This document shows positions 59,831 through 64,000 of a stretch of 64,000 bases of DNA, piece after piece. Position 1 is the stretch's first letter, and each line of letters opens with the position of its first letter. The position numbers and the translations under genes were made by a program. The stretch is from Paenibacillus sp. Root52. Lineage in GTDB: Bacteria > Bacillota > Bacilli > Paenibacillales > Paenibacillaceae. A model generated the notes under the pieces. It searched no databases. It had not been told where the DNA came from and saw nothing but the letters and a program-made list of their open reading frames with translations. Where the stretch lies: assembly GCF_001426865.1 (NCBI RefSeq), contig NZ_LMFO01000034.1, forward strand, positions 155,881-219,880, given 5' to 3'.

Positions 59831-61660
59831 TCACTCTCCCGCGTAAATTTTAACGATGATCTGCACGCCATGTGGCTCCCTATTGCGGATATCTATCATT
59901 GCCGGGTGTTCTGCAGAGGAGTTGAGCCGCAGTCTTTGACCGACGTTACGGAGCCCAATGGACTCGTTCTCGTCTGTCTCTTTTCCTACGATCTCTGATG
60001 TGCTTAATTCCTCGCGGAACCATTCCCGGATCTCGATAAGCTTCTCCTCCGGAATCGACGGACCGTTGTTCTCTAGATGAATTTCAACCCAATGATCGGT
60101 TGTCAGATGACTATGAATGCTGATATATCCCTTGCCAGGTTGAACATCAGCTCCATGCTTGAAATAATTCTCAATCAGCGGCTGAAGTGTCATGCGCGGC
60201 ATCTCCACAGACAGTGTATCCTCGGCAAAATTCAAATTCACCTCTAAGCGTTCACCAAAACGCTCCTGCTGCAGCTCCAGATATAATCGGGCATGCTCGG
60301 CTTCTTCCCGCAAAGTTACACAAGTCTGATCTCGCATACTGTAGCGCAACATTTTGGATAAGGAAGAGAGCAGTGCATAAGCTCGTTGTCCTTGCTGTTG
60401 AAGCGCAAGTGTACCGATAGATTGGAGCGTATTGTATAGAAAATGTGGATGAATCTGAGCTTGTAAGGCTCTAAGTTGATTGGTTTTGTTGGCGAGTTCA
60501 AGTCGATACTCCCTCAAGATCAAGTTATTCACAGTATCCATCATATCTCGAAAATGACGGGCAAGAACGCCGATCTCATCCCGACTTGTTAAGCGGATAT
60601 CCACATGTAGCCTGCCTGCCTGAATCTGATTCATATAACGCATCAATTGTTTGAGTGGGCCTGTAATTCGAATGGAGATAAACAGTGTAGCCACAATGAC
60701 CATGATTAGTGCAGTAATTGCGATTAGAGCATTGTTCCACGTTAGCGTGTTCGCTCGTGCATATAACGTTTCATTAGGGATCTGTTTAATAATGGTCCAG
60801 TCTGCAAATGAACTACCTATTTGTTGATAGACATACATGGAATGCTCTTGCTCGAAATGACCTGTATTTGTCTGAAAATGTACCTTCCCCGCACGAATAT
60901 TATTTAATTCAGCGGCAACCTGCTTGTTCAATACAAGGCTATCACTAACCTGTGAATCTCCCTGATAGATGACCTGATTATGACGATCTACGATATAAAT
61001 CTGTTCCTTCGCTGGGTCATATAGTCGGCTGCTGATCGCCGCAATGCTGTCCATATTAAGATCAATTGACAGTACACCCAGACGTTCGGTTGAAGGGATG
61101 TCCATGATAACGCGATGTAGCGTAATCACTGTTCTTGAAGGGTCATCCGCAGAGGCTGCCTTGAATCCATACGTGTGGCTGGCGTGAGCTGATTCGATCC
61201 ATATATCCTGACGGTTTCCATTCGTCTGTCCATGAAGCGAATCGGAATAAGCCTGCTTACGTTCTTCCCGTTTCGGGAAAGGGTTCGTGATGAGTGTAGA
61301 CTGATTTGCTGCAAATGAGTGCAAGTAGAGCTGGAATACATCCGGAACCGCCGAACGGATCGTCTGTAGCGTGGTGTACACCTCTGCCACTGCGCGATAA
61401 TCCCCAGGAATCTTCGCTAGATTGCGTAGAAAATGGGGGTCGTTATACACTGCGAGCGAAGCCCTTGCCGCATTATCGATGTAGTTATTCAGGTTGGTCG
61501 ATGCCTGATAGATCAGGCGTTTGTTCTCGGCAACGGCCTGTTCCCGCAAGGCTGTCTTGGTCTGAATAAACGTCATGCTCATGGACGCGAGCAGAGGTAG
61601 AGTTGTAGCAATCAGCATAAATGCGATCAGTTTGGTACGGATACTATAATATTTTGTCAT
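59831..61660 (-). CDS. yesM: YesM-type sensor histidine kinase
   Basis: 609 residues: an N-terminal membrane helix, a large extracellular Cache-type sensor (about 35-305), a second helix (about 312-335), HAMP and a LytS-type kinase with the acceptor His in AQIHPHFLYNTLQ and ATPase motifs LQPLIENYFKHG and IGLRNVGQRL. Paired with the yesN gene, and divergent from two sugar permease genes starting at 61801; it probably senses the carbohydrate or its binding protein. AAGGGGTG precedes the ATG. Confidence 0.92.
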   Translation of the reverse strand: MTKYYSIRTKLIAFMLIATTLPLLASMSMTFIQTKTALREQAVAENKRLIYQASTNLNNYIDNAARASLAVYNDPHFLRNLAKIPGDYRAVAEVYTTLQTIRSAVPDVFQLYLHSFAANQSTLITNPFPKREERKQAYSDSLHGQTNGNRQDIWIESAHASHTYGFKAASADDPSRTVITLHRVIMDIPSTERLGVLSIDLNMDSIAAISSRLYDPAKEQIYIVDRHNQVIYQGDSQVSDSLVLNKQVAAELNNIRAGKVHFQTNTGHFEQEHSMYVYQQIGSSFADWTIIKQIPNETLYARANTLTWNNALIAITALIMVIVATLFISIRITGPLKQLMRYMNQIQAGRLHVDIRLTSRDEIGVLARHFRDMMDTVNNLILREYRLELANKTNQLRALQAQIHPHFLYNTLQSIGTLALQQQGQRAYALLSSLSKMLRYSMRDQTCVTLREEAEHARLYLELQQERFGERLEVNLNFAEDTLSVEMPRMTLQPLIENYFKHGADVQPGKGYISIHSHLTTDHWVEIHLENNGPSIPEEKLIEIREWFREELSTSEIVGKETDENESIGLRNVGQRLRLNSSAEHPAMIDIRNREPHGVQIIVKIYAGE

Positions 61661-61800
61661 CGTTGCACCCCTTCTGGTTGCAGGTTAGGAAAGGACAATA
61701 TTTTCCCCCCAACTGTTCACAAGCATCGGTGTTTCCTTGAGCTTCATTGGGGTTTAATAGACGAAGAGACCAATTTCATCCAATAGAAGGGGAGAACGAT

Positions 61801-62682
61801 ATGAAGCATCGGCATTCATCCCAGCTGTTACAGCAGCTTGTGTTCGTGGGTCCCTCCATCGTCTTTTTTATTCTCATCATCGTAGTTCCTTTCCTGCTGG
61901 GAACGTACTATTCCTTTACAGACTGGAACGGGGTATCCGCGAGCATTAATTGGGTTGGGTTTGACAATTTCTTGCATATCTTTACGAATGATCCGAAGTT
62001 CCAAACTGCGTTCTGGTTCACCGTGCGCTTTACGGTGGTCGGTGTCATTCTGACCAATGTGATTGGTTTTTTCCTTGCATACTTCCTGACCAAACCACTC
62101 AAGACGAGAAACATCCTACGTACCATTTTCTTCATGCCTAACGTGATCGGTGGGTTGTTACTCGGCTTTATCTGGCAATTCATATTTGTGAAAGGGTTTT
62201 CAGCAGTTGGCGACGTGACCGGGTGGTCCTTCTTCAACCTTCCCTGGCTGGGAGATGAACCGACCGCCTTCTGGGGTATTGTCATTGTATTTGTCTGGCA
62301 GACTGCAGGATATCTAATGGTCATCTACATCTCTTCCTTAACCAATGTATCCCCTGACCTGCTGGAAGCGGCTGAGATTGATGGGGCTAGCCGGTGGCAG
62401 GTACTGCGCAGCATTATTTTACCGCTCGTGATGCCTGGTGTCACGATCTGTCTGTTCCTTGCCATTTCGTGGTCATTCAAAATGTTCGATCTGAATCTGT
62501 CCTTAACCAAAGGTGGACCATTCGGTTCAACCGAGTCCGTAGCCTTGAATATTTACAATGAAGCCTTCGTGAACAATCGGTACGGAATCGGGACAGCAAA
62601 AGCACTTATATTCTTCGTAATCGTTGCCATCATCACGATGATTCAGGTACGTCTGACGAAGAGCAAGGAGGTCGAGGCTTAG
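61801..62682 (+). CDS. Sugar ABC transporter permease (MalF/LplB-like)
   Basis: 293 residues with six membrane helices and the EAA loop (EAAEIDGASRWQVLRSIILPLVMPG). GGGGAG precedes ATG 61801; the longer reading from 61747 has no site. Followed directly by its partner permease. No binding protein or ATPase is present in the window; a shared ATPase such as MsmX is commonly used, and the binding protein may lie past base 64000. Confidence 0.93.
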   Translation: MKHRHSSQLLQQLVFVGPSIVFFILIIVVPFLLGTYYSFTDWNGVSASINWVGFDNFLHIFTNDPKFQTAFWFTVRFTVVGVILTNVIGFFLAYFLTKPLKTRNILRTIFFMPNVIGGLLLGFIWQFIFVKGFSAVGDVTGWSFFNLPWLGDEPTAFWGIVIVFVWQTAGYLMVIYISSLTNVSPDLLEAAEIDGASRWQVLRSIILPLVMPGVTICLFLAISWSFKMFDLNLSLTKGGPFGSTESVALNIYNEAFVNNRYGIGTAKALIFFVIVAIITMIQVRLTKSKEVEA

Positions 62683-63519
62683 ATGGAAACGAAGAGTAAC
62701 TACCGGTTAAGTACCATCGCCACTGAGATTGTTATGGTGTTGCTTGGAATTCTGTTTCTGGTTCCGTTCTACTTCTTGTTCGTCAATTCAGTCAAGACAT
62801 TTGGTGACCTGCTTACCAACTCAGCAGCATGGCCGGAAGTGTTCCAGTGGAGTAACTATGCTAACGCATGGGAAAAAATAAATTTCCCTTCTGCGCTGAT
62901 GAACTCGCTTATTGTGACCGTAGTGAGTAATCTGCTGCTCGTACTAATCAGCTCTATGGCAGCATACCGGATGGTTCGAAGCAACACCCTGTTTAATCGC
63001 ATCCTGTTCGGGATGTTTATCGCAGCTATGGTAATTCCGTTTCAGTCTATCATGATTCCACTGGTTACCGTAACAAGTAATCTGGGTCTGATCGACAGTC
63101 TAGGCGGCTTAATCATCTGTTATCTCGGATTTGGTGCACCGATGTCGGTCTTTCTCTTCCACGGATTTGTTAAATCGGTTCCGCTTGAGATAGAAGAGGC
63201 AGCACGTGTGGATGGAAGCTCCGCTTATGGCGTATTCTTCCGCATTGTATTCCCACTCATGAAGCCGATGTATGTAACCGTCATTATCTTGAACACCCTC
63301 TGGATCTGGAATGACTATCTATTGCCATCCCTGATTCTACAGAGCTCGAACCTACGTACGATCCCGATAGCGACCTTTGCGCTCTTCGGTCAATATACGA
63401 AGCAATGGGATCTGGCATTACCCGCTCTAGTCCTGGGCATCATGCCAATCATTATTTTCTTCCTGTTAATGCAGAAATACATTATTCAGGGGATTACTGC
63501 TGGATCAGTTAAAGGGTAG
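62683..63519 (+). CDS. Sugar ABC transporter permease (MalG/LplC-like)
   Basis: 278 residues, six membrane helices, EAA loop EIEEAARVDGSSAYGVFFRIVFPLMKPM. The ATG directly follows the stop of the partner gene; AAGGAGG lies within that gene's last codons. Together they form the membrane channel for an oligosaccharide. Likely controlled by YesM/YesN. Right after the stop the GC-rich tandem repeat begins. Confidence 0.93.
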   Translation: METKSNYRLSTIATEIVMVLLGILFLVPFYFLFVNSVKTFGDLLTNSAAWPEVFQWSNYANAWEKINFPSALMNSLIVTVVSNLLLVLISSMAAYRMVRSNTLFNRILFGMFIAAMVIPFQSIMIPLVTVTSNLGLIDSLGGLIICYLGFGAPMSVFLFHGFVKSVPLEIEEAARVDGSSAYGVFFRIVFPLMKPMYVTVIILNTLWIWNDYLLPSLILQSSNLRTIPIATFALFGQYTKQWDLALPALVLGIMPIIIFFLLMQKYIIQGITAGSVKG

Positions 63520-63522
63520 GTG

Positions 63523-64000
63523 CGAGGGAGGTCGCTCCGGGATCAGGTGCGCTTTCGATCGCTGTTGCTCCTCGGTGGTCTGAATGTATGAATGCAAGGA
63601 AGCCACCGAGTATCAAAGGCGAGCGCTTCGCTTCTCCAGCGCATCCAGATCCCTCCACTCCTGCCTCGCACGAAGGGAGTAGAAGGGGCTATGCCCGCAA
63701 TCCTTGGGCATAACCCCTGGGAAAGAGAAGGTCAAAAGCAGGCGCCCGAGGGAGGGTCGCTCCGGGATCAGGTGCGCATCCGATCGCTGTTGCTCCTCGG
63801 TGGCCTGAATGTATGAATGCAAGGAAGCCACCGAGTATCAAAGGCGAGCGCTTCGCTTCTCCAGCGCATCCAGATCCCTCCACTCCTACCTCGCACGGAG
63901 GGAGTAGAAGGGGATTATACCCACAAACCTTGGGCATAACCCTGGAAAGAGAAGGTCAAAAGCGGATACACGAGGGAGATCGCTCCGGGATCAGGTGCGC
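63523..64000. repeat. GC-rich 224-bp structured tandem repeat (two units and part of a third)
   Basis: Units start with CGAGGGAG at 63523, 63747 and 63971, a constant 224-bp period, and units 1 and 2 agree at roughly nine of ten positions. Each unit folds strongly: GGGATCAGGTGCGC (63539-63552) pairs with GCGCATCCAGATCCC (63639-63653), a CTCGGTGG/CCACCGAG stem lies inside (63571-63610), and a TATGCCC/GGGCATA hairpin comes near the end (63690-63712). The period is not a multiple of three and no ORF runs through, so it is non-coding. It continues beyond the window. Confidence 0.9.

Noticed and set aside
63523..64000. CRISPR array
   Set aside because: The whole 224-bp unit repeats, including its inner parts; there are no short repeats separated by unique spacers and no cas gene.

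Overview
The window looks like a chromosomal segment of a Paenibacillus-type Firmicute. This is inferred from sequence alone. Strong AAGGAGG ribosome sites are common, TTG and GTG starts are used, and many hairpin-plus-T-run terminators occur. Relatives of B. subtilis YfmJ, CcdC, YodC, YezD, FosB, YwrD, YjcZ and YesM/YesN are present, as are an S-layer-homology protein and intergenic repeats of a kind I associate with Paenibacillus. No rRNA or tRNA gene, CRISPR array, prophage or integrative element was seen. Most genes are ordinary housekeeping, transport and regulatory genes. Base composition is moderate, but a few genes are clearly GC-rich: the TetR/MBL pair, the NAD(P)HX repair enzyme and the anti-sigma linker.

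Layout. 0-1 kb: the 3' part of an IS200/IS605-family element (tnpB plus right end with putative reRNA). 1-8 kb: methionine aminopeptidase, a YfmJ-like oxidoreductase, a CcdC-like membrane protein, a HEAT-repeat protein overlapping a family-2 glycosyltransferase with unusual catalytic motifs, and a TetR/MBL-hydrolase operon with tandem operators. 8-15 kb: Rrf2 regulator and YodC-like nitroreductase, two paralogous lipoproteins, a dispersed structured repeat, an SLH protein, an AraC regulator and a 6-phosphogluconolactonase-like protein. 15-24 kb: a secreted PL11 rhamnogalacturonan lyase with a cre-like site, a sulfate ABC transporter operon (sbp-cysT-cysW) with a terminator-bearing leader and a YezD protein after it, and small genes. 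24-36 kb: bifunctional NAD(P)HX repair enzyme, a BMP-type lipoprotein followed by a chemoreceptor, a GGT-like enzyme, an SDR, FosB and an S9 peptidase.

36-38 kb holds a compact operon of two immunity-like proteins (SUKH with TPR; Imm51-like) and a phosphotransferase, with no visible toxin. 38-43 kb: class I ribonucleotide reductase (nrdA-nrdB) with two NrdR-like boxes, a long leader carrying a terminator-like hairpin, and a MITE-like repeat just behind nrdB. 43-47 kb: thiamine-binding-type protein, an XRE regulator/lipoprotein pair with repeated operators, three YjcZ-family small proteins and a decayed gene. 47-56 kb: ECF sigma/anti-sigma pair, HD-GYP phosphodiesterase, PAP2 phosphatase, hybrid-like membrane histidine kinase, MFS transporter, epimerase-like protein and RidA. 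56-64 kb: TspO-like protein, arsenite/bile-acid-type transporter, a YesM/YesN two-component system divergent from two sugar ABC permeases, then a GC-rich 224-bp tandem repeat with strong internal pairing that runs off the window.

The most unusual items are the 224-bp structured tandem repeat, the nrd leader, the perfect 21-bp inverted repeat inside the MBL gene, the BMP-chemoreceptor pair, the glycosyltransferase lacking canonical catalytic motifs, and the orphan immunity operon.
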